Shown here piece by piece: positions 51,604-59,044 of a stretch of DNA of 64,000 bases (positions are counted from its first letter, which is position 1; each line of letters starts with the position of its first letter). Under the pieces are notes generated by a model. It ran no database searches. It was not told the DNA's origin and saw only the letters and a program-made list of their open reading frames with translations. The position numbers were made by a program, and so were the translations under genes. Where the stretch lies: NCBI GenBank assembly GCA_948465565.1, contig CAOJXR010000006.1, forward strand, positions 1 to 64,000, given 5' to 3'. Source of the stretch: an uncultured Clostridium sp. Its GTDB lineage: Bacteria; Bacillota; Clostridia; TANB77; CAG-508.

Positions 51604-53130
51604 ATGAGTGAAAAAACAACAATGCTAATGATATTAGATGGTTTTGGAATGAATGAAAAAGAAGAAGGAAATGCAGTAAAACTTGCTAATATTCCGAACA
51701 TAAGAAGAGTCATGAAAGAGTATCCAAATACAATTTTGCATACAAGTGGATTAGATGTAGGACTTCCAGAGGGGCAAATGGGAAATTCTGAAGTTGGTCA
51801 TACTAATATTGGTGCAGGTAGAATAGTGTATCAAGAATTAACTAGAATTACTAAATCTATTGAAGATGGTGATTTTTTTAGTATATCTGAGTTTGTTGAA
51901 GCAATTGATAATTGTAAAAAGAATAATTCAAAATTGCATATAATGGGATTATTGTCTGATGGTGGTGTTCATAGTCATCAACGTCATTTGTTTGCTCTTT
52001 TAGAACTTGCTAAGAGAAGAGATTTTGAAGATGTGTATGTTCATTGCTTTTTAGATGGTAGAGATACTCCTCCAGCTTCAGCTGAGGGATATTTGGCTGA
52101 ACTTGAAAATAAGATGAAGGAAAAGGGCGTAGGAAAGATTGCTACGGTAATTGGTAGATTCTATGCTATGGATAGAGATAAGAGATGGGAAAGAGTTGAG
52201 AAGGCTTATAATGCTTTAGTTAAAGGTGAAGGTGATAAGTTTAATTCTGTTTCTGCTGCTATTGAGAATTCTTATCAAAAAGAGATTTTTGACGAATTTG
52301 TTAAACCAACAGTTATTTGTAATAATGAACAACCTATTGCAACAATTTCTGAAAATGATTCAGTTATTTTCTTTAACTTTAGACCTGATAGGGCTAGAGA
52401 GATTACAAGAGCAATTGTTGATGAAGAATTTGATGGATTTGCAAGAGATTATTTTAAAACATATTTTGTTACTTTTACAAATTATGATGATACAATTAAA
52501 AATGTTTCAATTGCTTTTAAGAAGGCAGAGATAAAAAATACTTTTGGTGAAATTGTTAGTAGAAACGGTTTGAAACAATTGCGTATTGCAGAAACTGAGA
52601 AATATGCTCATGTTACATTTTTCTTTAATGGTGGAGAAGAGAGACAATATGAGGGAGAAGATAGAATTTTAATTCCTTCACCTAAAGTTGAAACTTATGA
52701 CTTAAAGCCTGAGATGAGTGCTTTTGAGGTTACAGATAAGGTTGTAGAGGCTATTCATTCTAGAAAGTATGATAGTATTATATTGAATTTTGCTAATCCA
52801 GATATGGTTGGACATACAGGTAATATTGAGGCTGCTATTAAGGCATTAGAGGCATTAGATGGTTGTGTTCAAAGAGTTGTAGAGGCTATTGAGGAGGAGC
52901 AAGGAATTTTATTAATTACTGCTGACCATGGAAATGCTGAGCAAATGGTAGATTATAAGACTGGTGAATTGCATACAGCTCATACTACTAACCCTGTTCC
53001 ACTTGTTATTGTTGGGAAAGATGTTAAGATTAAAGAGGGTAGACTTGCTGATTTGGCTCCTACAATGCTTGATTTGATGGGAATTGAGAAACCTGAGGAT
53101 ATGACAGGGGAGTCTTTAATCGAAAAATAG
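51604..53130 (+). CDS. gpmI: Phosphoglycerate mutase, cofactor-independent
   Basis: A 508 aa manganese-dependent iPGM of the alkaline phosphatase superfamily, which converts 3- to 2-phosphoglycerate. The nucleophile Ser62 is in GQMGNSEVGH, and metal ligands lie in ILDGFG (10-15), DGRDTPP and TADHGNAEQM. The length is typical. The ribosome binding site is GGAG. The YezG-like gene follows 15 bases after the stop, before eno. Confidence 0.96.
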   Translation: MSEKTTMLMILDGFGMNEKEEGNAVKLANIPNIRRVMKEYPNTILHTSGLDVGLPEGQMGNSEVGHTNIGAGRIVYQELTRITKSIEDGDFFSISEFVEAIDNCKKNNSKLHIMGLLSDGGVHSHQRHLFALLELAKRRDFEDVYVHCFLDGRDTPPASAEGYLAELENKMKEKGVGKIATVIGRFYAMDRDKRWERVEKAYNALVKGEGDKFNSVSAAIENSYQKEIFDEFVKPTVICNNEQPIATISENDSVIFFNFRPDRAREITRAIVDEEFDGFARDYFKTYFVTFTNYDDTIKNVSIAFKKAEIKNTFGEIVSRNGLKQLRIAETEKYAHVTFFFNGGEERQYEGEDRILIPSPKVETYDLKPEMSAFEVTDKVVEAIHSRKYDSIILNFANPDMVGHTGNIEAAIKALEALDGCVQRVVEAIEEEQGILLITADHGNAEQMVDYKTGELHTAHTTNPVPLVIVGKDVKIKEGRLADLAPTMLDLMGIEKPEDMTGESLIEK

Positions 53131-53145
53131 GGAAGGATGAGAAAG

Positions 53146-53985
53146 ATGGCTGCTTCTATCGAGGAGAGGAACATTTTTGCTGAGATACAAAAGAAGTTAT
53201 TTTATATGATTCCAGAAAAATGGGATGCAATTTATTTGTATGCTTCTATAATAGAAGAACCTTTTAAAAAGCCTGTTGGTGAAATGTATTTTTATTATTT
53301 GCCAAAGGGAATTTTGAAGAGGAAACCAGTAAATGTTTATCAGATTCCTGGAATGTTTAATATTGATGAAGAGAGTTATAATGCTATTATTCATAAATTG
53401 TATTCTGATATTAAGAGATTGAGAGATGTTCATAGGAATATTAAACCTGATTTGTGGACAAATTTGACAATTACTATACACAATTGTCAGTTTAAGATTG
53501 AGTATGGTTATGAGGATTTGAGGCAAAATGTTGAGTTTAGTCCATACGAGAGGCATATTATTTGGAGATATAAATATTTAGGAATTGACCCAGAACTTCA
53601 AACACGTGAAGAGAAAAGTATTATTGACAGATATTTGAATAGTACAGCTATACAGTTGGAGAAAGAAAATAATGATGTTTATTTGGAGGGTGTTTATAGG
53701 CAACCTGTTCATAATATTATTGATTATGAGAAAACTCTTACTGTTGAGGCTGCGATTGCTTCTAATAGTGTGAAACAAGAGGAGAACTTGAAACCAGAAA
53801 AGGAAAAGAAGTCTAAGAAACCTAAGAAAGTTGACAATAATAAAGTAGAGGAAAAGGGAGAGTATAGTAATCAAAATTTATTTAATAGAATTGATAAGAT
53901 GAAATCTGGTGGTACTATGGCTGATTCTAGTATTGATGATGATATGATTTTGAGTTCAGACTTTATGAGCAGAAAAGAACCTTAG
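53146..53985 (+). CDS. YezG/DUF600-like protein with Lys-rich C-terminal extension
   Basis: A 279 aa protein. The first 150 residues match the YezG (DUF600) immunity/antitoxin family: IPEKWDAIYLYASIIE, then WTNLTITIHNCQFKIEYGYEDL and SPYERHIIWRYKYLGI. YezG neutralises the LXG toxin YeeF in Bacillus. Here there is no toxin gene nearby, and a charged, Lys-rich, probably disordered tail (about 205-279) has been added. The gene is placed between gpmI and eno. ATG 53146 is 8 bases after GGAAGGA; ATG 53137 abuts the ribosome binding site. Confidence 0.72.
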   Translation: MAASIEERNIFAEIQKKLFYMIPEKWDAIYLYASIIEEPFKKPVGEMYFYYLPKGILKRKPVNVYQIPGMFNIDEESYNAIIHKLYSDIKRLRDVHRNIKPDLWTNLTITIHNCQFKIEYGYEDLRQNVEFSPYERHIIWRYKYLGIDPELQTREEKSIIDRYLNSTAIQLEKENNDVYLEGVYRQPVHNIIDYEKTLTVEAAIASNSVKQEENLKPEKEKKSKKPKKVDNNKVEEKGEYSNQNLFNRIDKMKSGGTMADSSIDDDMILSSDFMSRKEP

Positions 53986-53997
53986 GGTTCTTTTTTT
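53973..53997 (+). terminator. Terminator overlapping the end of the YezG-like gene
   Basis: AAAAGAACC/GGTTCTTTT stem with a 4-base loop, then T-run; it includes the stop codon. Confidence 0.8.
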
Positions 53998-54034
53998 GTT
54001 TGGGAAAAGTTAAGTTATTATTTTAGGAAAATTT

Positions 54035-54063
54035 TTGATAAAACGTATACGTGGATAAATAAT
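54035..54063 (+). promoter_or_regulatory. Possible eno promoter with internal palindrome
   Basis: TTGATA, 17 bases, AATAAT. The spacer holds the 10-bp palindrome ACGTATACGT (54043-54052), a possible operator. A DnaA-box match (TTATTCACA, minus strand, 54064-54072) follows. Confidence 0.4.
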
Positions 54064-54142
54064 TGTGAATAATAATTTTGAAGAAATAGAAAGGAGAAAT
54101 AATCCAATTATTTTGTAGAATAATTAGATTATAGGTGAAATT

Positions 54143-55411
54143 ATGAGAGATTATTTATCTATTGAAAGTGTAAATGCGCTAGAGGTGTTGGATTCTAGGG
54201 GAAATCCTACTGTTCAGGTTGAGGTTACTACTGATGGTGGTTTTTGTGCTAAGGCGATAGCTCCATCTGGTGCTTCTACAGGAAAATATGAGGCTTTGGA
54301 ATTACGTGATGGCGATAAGGAAAGATTTAATGGGAAGGGTGTACTTAAAGCTGTTCGAAATGTTAATCATAAGATTTGTAAGTCATTAGTTGGTGTTAAT
54401 GTATATGATCAACAAAAGGTTGATAACATTTTGATAGAATTAGATGGAACAGAAGACAAGAGTGGACTTGGTGCAAATGCGATGATTGCAACTTCTATGG
54501 CTACTGCTAGGGTTGCGGCAAGAAGTCTCGGAATTCCTCTATTTTCTTATATTGGTGGGGTGTATGCAAATAGATTACCAATACCTATGCTTAATATTTT
54601 GAATGGTGGTAGACATGCTTCAAATAATATTAGTATTCAGGAATTTATGATTGTTCCTAAAAGAGAAGAAAATTACATTGATGTTATGAGAAAATGTGCT
54701 AAAGTGTATGGAACTTTGAAAAATATTTTGTCTGTTAAAGGCTACAATGTTGGTGTTGGTGATGAAGGTGGTTTTGCTCCAAATCTTGAGGATGATGAAG
54801 ATGCAATAAAATATATTTTGGAGGCTATTGTTAAATCTGGGTTTGAACCTGGCAAAGATTTTGGATTGGCACTTGATGTGGCTGCAAGTGAGATGAAGAA
54901 TGAGGCTGCAAAACTTGGAAAAGATGGATATTTGTTGTGGAAGACTGATAAATATAAGAATACTGATGAGATGATTGGTTATTTGATAAGCTTGGCTGAG
55001 AGGTATCCGATTATTTCTATTGAGGATGGTTTGGCTGAGGAAGATTGGGGGGCATGGTCTGATTTACAAGCAAGAATTGGAAATAGGATTATGATTGTTG
55101 GTGATGACTTGTATGTTACAAATAAGTCAAGATTGATTAAGGGAATTAAAGATAGGGCTTCAAATTCTATTTTGGTAAAACCTAATCAAATTGGTACAGT
55201 GTCTGAGACAATGGATACTATTAAGACTGCGAAGGCTGCTGGAATGAAGGTTATTATGTCTCATCGTTCTGGAGAGACTGAGGATACTTTTATTTCTGAT
55301 TTAGCTGTTGGTTGTATGGCTGATTATATTAAGTCTGGTGCACCAGCAAGGTCAGAGAGAGTGGCTAAGTATAATAGGCTTTTAAATATTGATGAAATTT
55401 TGAAAATTTGA
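54143..55411 (+). CDS. eno: Enolase
   Basis: A 422 aa enolase (2-phosphoglycerate to phosphoenolpyruvate). The active-site residues are visible in GVGDEGGFAP, ALDVAASE, SIEDGLAEEDW, VGDDLYVTN, VKPNQIGT and SHRSGETED. NGGRHASN replaces the more common NGGxHADN, but the His is kept. The ribosome binding site is AGGTG; an AAAGGAG 48 bases upstream is followed by a hairpin (54105-54133) and may belong to the leader. Its promoter is separate from the upstream operon, which ends with a terminator. Confidence 0.95.
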   Translation: MRDYLSIESVNALEVLDSRGNPTVQVEVTTDGGFCAKAIAPSGASTGKYEALELRDGDKERFNGKGVLKAVRNVNHKICKSLVGVNVYDQQKVDNILIELDGTEDKSGLGANAMIATSMATARVAARSLGIPLFSYIGGVYANRLPIPMLNILNGGRHASNNISIQEFMIVPKREENYIDVMRKCAKVYGTLKNILSVKGYNVGVGDEGGFAPNLEDDEDAIKYILEAIVKSGFEPGKDFGLALDVAASEMKNEAAKLGKDGYLLWKTDKYKNTDEMIGYLISLAERYPIISIEDGLAEEDWGAWSDLQARIGNRIMIVGDDLYVTNKSRLIKGIKDRASNSILVKPNQIGTVSETMDTIKTAKAAGMKVIMSHRSGETEDTFISDLAVGCMADYIKSGAPARSERVAKYNRLLNIDEILKI

Positions 55412-55413
55412 TA

Positions 55414-55442
55414 TTGATTAAATTGAGAAAGAAGTGTATAAT
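55414..55442 (+). promoter_or_regulatory. Promoter of tRNA-Gln
   Basis: TTGATT, 17 bases, TATAAT. Confidence 0.65.
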
Positions 55443-55444
55443 AG

Positions 55445-55473
55445 ACGTGGACTTGAAATGAGTTCACGTTTTT
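55445..55473 (+). repeat. Hairpin with U-tract in tRNA-Gln leader
   Basis: A 9-bp stem ACGTGGACT/AGTTCACGT (one G-U), loop 7 bases, followed by five Ts. It begins just after the -10 and is terminator-like, between promoter and tRNA. Confidence 0.55.
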
Positions 55474-55480
55474 AATTTAT

Positions 55481-55555
55481 TGGGGTATCGCCAAGCGGTA
55501 AGGCATCGGACTCTGACTCCGACATTCCTAAGTTCGAATCTTAGTACCCCAGCCA
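55481..55555 (+). tRNA. tRNA-Gln (anticodon CTG)
   Basis: 75 nt including encoded CCA. The acceptor stem TGGGGTA/TACCCCA is perfect, with discriminator G. The anticodon loop CTCTGAC gives CTG, reading CAG codons. It has the usual tRNA-Gln U1-A72 start. Confidence 0.95.
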
Positions 55556-55563
55556 GTTATATC

Positions 55564-55611
55564 AGTCTGTAAATGTAAGAACTTTTGATAATACATTTGC
55601 AGGCTTCTTTT
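55564..55611 (+). terminator. Terminator after tRNA-Gln
   Basis: A 14-bp stem with two G-U pairs (AGTCTGTAAATGTA/TACATTTGCAGGCT) followed by TCTTTTT. Confidence 0.75.
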
Positions 55612-55646
55612 TATAATATTGTATAGATAATTAACAGGAGTAGTCT

Positions 55647-56525
55647 ATGATAAATCTAGAGTTATATAGAATATTTAAGATTGTAGCAGATAAAGAGAAT
55701 TTAACAAAAGCAAGTGAGGCTTTACATATTTCGCAACCAGCTGTGACTAAACATATTAAAAATCTTGAAAATCAATTAAATACACAATTATTTAAGAGAA
55801 GTAAATATGGAATGATATTAAATGAAAATGGTAAGAGATTGTATTTGCAAATAAAAGATTCAATAGCAGCTCTTGAAAAGGCAGAAGATTTATTTAATAC
55901 TCATAAGGATATAAATTTAGGTGTGCATGTAAATATGCCTAATAAAATTTATGATAATGCTATTATGAAATTTTATGAAAGCTATCAAAATAGTATTATT
56001 AATATACATCAGTTAACAGCGGAAAATATGTTTTCTATGTTAGAAAAACAGAAAATAGATATTGTATTTTCTAAAAAATATAGTGATGAATTATATAATC
56101 CAGAGGAAATTAAATTTATAAAAATTGGAGAGTTACATGATGTGTTTGTTGTAAATGTTAATTCAAAGTATTTGAATAAAAAGCTTTCTAAAAATGATTT
56201 GAGAAATATAAAAATCTACACATTGAAAAGATTTTCTAGTGCATATCAAAATTTAATAAAAGAGCTTGGATATGATGAAAAGACTATAGGTAATGTTGAT
56301 AATGTTAATTATACTGCAATGCTTGAGTTGTTAAAGGTTAGAGATATAGTGACTGTTATAACTAAGGAATATGTAGAAGAAAAGTTAGCTAATAATGAAT
56401 TATGTGTTTTGGATGTTGGCTTTTTGCTTCCTAATGCTGAGTTTGGTTTGTATTATAATGTTAATAATAATTTTAAAGAATTAAAGGATTTAGTTGGAAT
56501 TTTTAAAAGTAATTGCAAACTATAA
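55647..56525 (+). CDS. LysR-family transcriptional regulator
   Basis: A 292 aa LTTR. An N-terminal winged helix-turn-helix (about 1-60, LTKASEALHISQPAVTKHIKNLENQL) is followed by a linker helix and a periplasmic-binding-like effector domain (about 88-290). It is transcribed in the same direction as, and about 100 bases upstream of, the RtcB-like/phosphatase pair, which it may control. The inducer is unknown. Confidence 0.9.
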   Translation: MINLELYRIFKIVADKENLTKASEALHISQPAVTKHIKNLENQLNTQLFKRSKYGMILNENGKRLYLQIKDSIAALEKAEDLFNTHKDINLGVHVNMPNKIYDNAIMKFYESYQNSIINIHQLTAENMFSMLEKQKIDIVFSKKYSDELYNPEEIKFIKIGELHDVFVVNVNSKYLNKKLSKNDLRNIKIYTLKRFSSAYQNLIKELGYDEKTIGNVDNVNYTAMLELLKVRDIVTVITKEYVEEKLANNELCVLDVGFLLPNAEFGLYYNVNNNFKELKDLVGIFKSNCKL

Positions 56526-56571
56526 CTATAGGTTATATTTTGCGAAAGAATATGTATTTTACAGAATATAG

Positions 56572-56628
56572 AACCCTTTTTATAATTAAAATGATGAGAA
56601 TCAATTTTATTATAAAAGGGGTTTTTTT
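56572..56628 (+). terminator. Long terminator hairpin overlapping the Shine-Dalgarno of the RtcB-like gene
   Basis: A 15-bp stem (one G-U; arms 56572-56586 and 56609-56623) and a run of seven Ts. The 3' arm contains AAGGGG, the only ribosome binding site for ATG 56629, and the U-run is the spacer. It can both end LysR transcripts and hide the start site. Confidence 0.8.
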
Positions 56629-57843
56629 ATGGTAATAAATTTTTCATTAAATGATAATACCCAAAAAGAAATATTAAAACATTTGGAAATAACATCAAAA
56701 TTACTAAGTAAAGTGGGAACGCAATTGTCTGGTACACAAAAGGAGAGTAGGATATTTGCAATGCCTGATTTAGGGATTGCACAAAATGGTACAAGAATGT
56801 TGGGTGGATTTTATACAGGTGCTTGTTATTCATGGGATTCTGATGTTCCGTTTATTCCTGTGGATGCTACAGTGAATGTTTGTGGAACTGCAGTTTATAG
56901 GTTAAAGGATAAAGTATCTGTTCAAGAATTTAAAAGTAGGTTAGATAATGTTATGGCAAATAGAGAAACATATTTAAAATATGCAACGACACGTCTTCCA
57001 GCGCAAATATTGGATTCAATTGATTTAGAAATGACAAATAAATTTTATTGGAATTATAATGTGGGAAATCATTTTGTGATTTTGGCGGAACAAGATGCAG
57101 AAAATTCTGAAATTCCAAAAGGGCAATATATGATAGTTCATGCTTCTGCAATAGAGTTAAAAAAAGATAATTTAAAATATGGATTATATCCTGTAGAAGG
57201 AAATTGGTATTATGATGATATTCAAGTAGTGCGTGATGATAAAGAAAATCGATATTTGAGATATATTTATGGAGAAAAGGCTGTTCAATTTTTTGAATTG
57301 GCTAATATGTTACAGAAAATAAATAAAGATAGAAATAGATATTTTTGTAGGGCTGCTTTAGGTGAATTGGTAGGTGAAGAAGTTATTAATTTAAGTCACT
57401 ATGGAATGCCTACCAGTAATGCTATATGTATAGGTTGCCAATGGGAGAAAGATGATTTTACTTTATTAACTGCACCTGGAAATGATATTTACTTAGTTCG
57501 TCCTGAAGTATCTTTTGAAAATACAATAAAACTACAATATAAACAAATTACTTTAATGCCACATGGTTGTGGTGTAATGCTTAAAAATAGTAATGATACA
57601 ATTAAATATTTAAAAGATGGAATTTTAATTGGAAATAAGTATTTTAAAAAGGGAGAAAGTATTGATATTGGAAATGATGTAGTTGTTAGAACGAATGGTA
57701 TGAGTGAAGAACATGTAAGACAACATGTAGAAAAGGTTTTAAGTAAATGTCAGGGTACAATTTATGGACGAATGCATCAGTTGTTTGCAAGGACTAAATA
57801 TGGAGATTTTGATTATAGCAGAAGATATAAAAATAATGTGTAA
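56629..57843 (+). CDS. Divergent RtcB-like protein (RNA ligase fold), unknown activity
   Basis: This 404 aa protein shows the RtcB motif series in order. D79/C85 in PVDATVNVCG resembles GYDINCG. His148 lies in VGNHF (compare GGGNHF), His171 in MIVHAS (compare MVHSGSR), His257 in NLSHYG (compare HN), and His312 in MPHGCGVM (compare SHGAGR). RtcB is a Mn/GTP-dependent RNA 3'-phosphate ligase. The metal ligand and guanylylated His positions appear kept, but spacing and surrounding sequence are very different and overall similarity is low. It lies next to a histidine phosphatase. I treat it as a probable RtcB superfamily member of unknown substrate. Confidence 0.55.
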   Translation: MVINFSLNDNTQKEILKHLEITSKLLSKVGTQLSGTQKESRIFAMPDLGIAQNGTRMLGGFYTGACYSWDSDVPFIPVDATVNVCGTAVYRLKDKVSVQEFKSRLDNVMANRETYLKYATTRLPAQILDSIDLEMTNKFYWNYNVGNHFVILAEQDAENSEIPKGQYMIVHASAIELKKDNLKYGLYPVEGNWYYDDIQVVRDDKENRYLRYIYGEKAVQFFELANMLQKINKDRNRYFCRAALGELVGEEVINLSHYGMPTSNAICIGCQWEKDDFTLLTAPGNDIYLVRPEVSFENTIKLQYKQITLMPHGCGVMLKNSNDTIKYLKDGILIGNKYFKKGESIDIGNDVVVRTNGMSEEHVRQHVEKVLSKCQGTIYGRMHQLFARTKYGDFDYSRRYKNNV

Positions 57844-57856
57844 TAGGAGAAGAGAA

Positions 57857-58393
57857 ATGGAGATATTATTAACAAGACATGGACAAACAGAATGGAATTT
57901 ATTAAAAAGGGTACAGGGAAAAGCAGATACAGAATTAAATGAAGAAGGAATTAAACAAGCAGAGAAGACGAGAGATTATTTGAAAAATGAAAAAATAGAT
58001 TTAATTTTGTGTTCACCATTGAAAAGAGCCAAGCAAACTACTGAAATTATTAATCAGGGAAGAAACATTAAGGTAATGATTGATGAAAGAATTTCAGAAA
58101 GAGATTTTGGAGAATTTGAAGGAATGTTTAAGAAAGATTTTAATTACAATGCTTTTTGGAGTTATAAACAAAATTTAAAATATGATGAAGCGGAAAATAT
58201 AACAGAATTTTTTAGAAGAGTATATGATTTTTTAGATAGTGTTAAAAAAGAATATGATGGGAAAAGAGTATTAATAGTAGCACATGCTGGAGTTAGTATT
58301 CCAGTTAAATGTTATTTTGAAGGAATACCGAATCAAGAATGTTTATCATCATTACATTTAGAAAATTGTGAAGTTGTGAAATATTCTTATTAA
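57857..58393 (+). CDS. Histidine phosphatase family protein (GpmB/CobC-like)
   Basis: A 178 aa branch-1 histidine phosphatase. The phosphohistidine motif LLTRHGQTEWN is at 4-14, and the second His is in VAHAGVSIPVKCYF; the conserved Arg of SPLKRAKQT is present. Candidates include phosphoserine, alpha-ribazole-phosphate and sugar-phosphate substrates; nothing nearby indicates which. The start at 57857 is 7-9 bases after AGGAGAAG; the longer frame from 57764 overlaps the RtcB-like gene and lacks a ribosome binding site. It is in one operon with that gene (13-base gap). Confidence 0.88.
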   Translation: MEILLTRHGQTEWNLLKRVQGKADTELNEEGIKQAEKTRDYLKNEKIDLILCSPLKRAKQTTEIINQGRNIKVMIDERISERDFGEFEGMFKKDFNYNAFWSYKQNLKYDEAENITEFFRRVYDFLDSVKKEYDGKRVLIVAHAGVSIPVKCYFEGIPNQECLSSLHLENCEVVKYSY

Positions 58394-58456
58394 TAATTAC
58401 ATTATGAAGAGTTTGTTTCTATTGGAATGGAAAATTTAAAATTAGTACAATGAAGT

Positions 58457-58485
58457 TTGCATATTATGTTAAGTTATGGTATAAT
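58457..58485 (+). promoter_or_regulatory. Promoter of the higher-GC membrane gene cassette
   Basis: TTGCAT, 17 bases, TATAAT with an extended TGG before the -10. Confidence 0.65.
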
Positions 58486-58491
58486 TTTGTG

Positions 58492-58566
58492 TGATGTAGG
58501 ATAGCCTATGTCGTATAATCTTTTTACACTAATTAGTGGGAGGAGAACCTCCTAGCTTTTTAGTTT
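58492..58566 (+). ncRNA. Structured leader with attenuator-like hairpin
   Basis: After the promoter a leader of about 120 bases contains TAGG-ATAG-CCTA, GTGT/ACAC pairing, a CTAATTAG palindrome, and a terminator-like hairpin TGGGAGG-AGAA-CCTCCTA (58537-58554) followed by GCTTTTTAGTTTTTT. The next gene starts 47 bases later. It may be an attenuator or riboswitch; I recognise no known class. Confidence 0.45.
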
Positions 58567-58613
58567 TTTACATAAAGTACCTTTAGACAACATGGAGCTA
58601 ATAGGAGGATAGT

Positions 58614-58871
58614 ATGTGGGATTATATTGTACTTTTTGGCAAAAGCGTTGCTGTTATGGCAGCTGTGGTGCTGCTTGTTGTGGCGTTTTATGTGCCACAG
58701 GAGCTGCGGCAGGATTTGAGAAGTCCTGAGCTTAGCAAGGAGTATAAGCGGGAAATGCGGAGCGAGCAGCGCTGGCAGAATGCATTTGTTGGATGGAGAG
58801 TTTTCTTCATTCTGCTGTTGGTGATGATGATTGTTGCTGCTATTTGCCTGCTGGCGAGTATCCCCGCATAG
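58614..58871 (+). CDS. Small two-helix membrane protein of foreign base composition
   Basis: An 85 aa protein with two transmembrane helices (about 6-26 and 61-82), separated by a highly charged segment (ELRQDLRSPELSKEYKREMR). The ribosome binding site AGGAGG is 5 bases away. The coding region is much richer in GC (about half by eye), with codons such as CTG, CGG and GCG that the host avoids. Promoter, structured leader and terminator make it a self-contained unit. I do not recognise a family. Confidence 0.65.
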   Translation: MWDYIVLFGKSVAVMAAVVLLVVAFYVPQELRQDLRSPELSKEYKREMRSEQRWQNAFVGWRVFFILLLVMMIVAAICLLASIPA

Positions 58872-58917
58872 CAAACTACCACAAATAAAAGTAACTGAAT
58901 ATAAAGAAGGTTCTTTT

Positions 58918-58948
58918 ACGCCCCTTTTTAGGGGCGTTTTTCTTTTTT
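58918..58948 (+). terminator. Terminator of the higher-GC cassette
   Basis: ACGCCCC, loop TTTTTA, GGGGCGT and a long T-run: a textbook terminator, more GC-rich than most others here. Confidence 0.92.
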
Positions 58949-58957
58949 TATAATTTT

Positions 58958-58987
58958 TTGAGAAAATTTTATTTATTATGGTATAAT
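58958..58987 (+). promoter_or_regulatory. Promoter of murL-murD2
   Basis: TTGAGA, 18 bases, TATAAT with TGG extension. Confidence 0.55.
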
Positions 58988-59044
58988 GGGTGTGGCAAGT
59001 GAAGTATTTTTAGAATATTATAAAAAAACGGAAAGGTTAGTTTT

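Noticed and set aside
58492..58566. preQ1 or other known riboswitch in the leader of the small membrane gene
   Set aside because: The order of the loop and A-rich tail does not fit preQ1-I, and I recognise no other class signature. Kept only as an unassigned structured leader.
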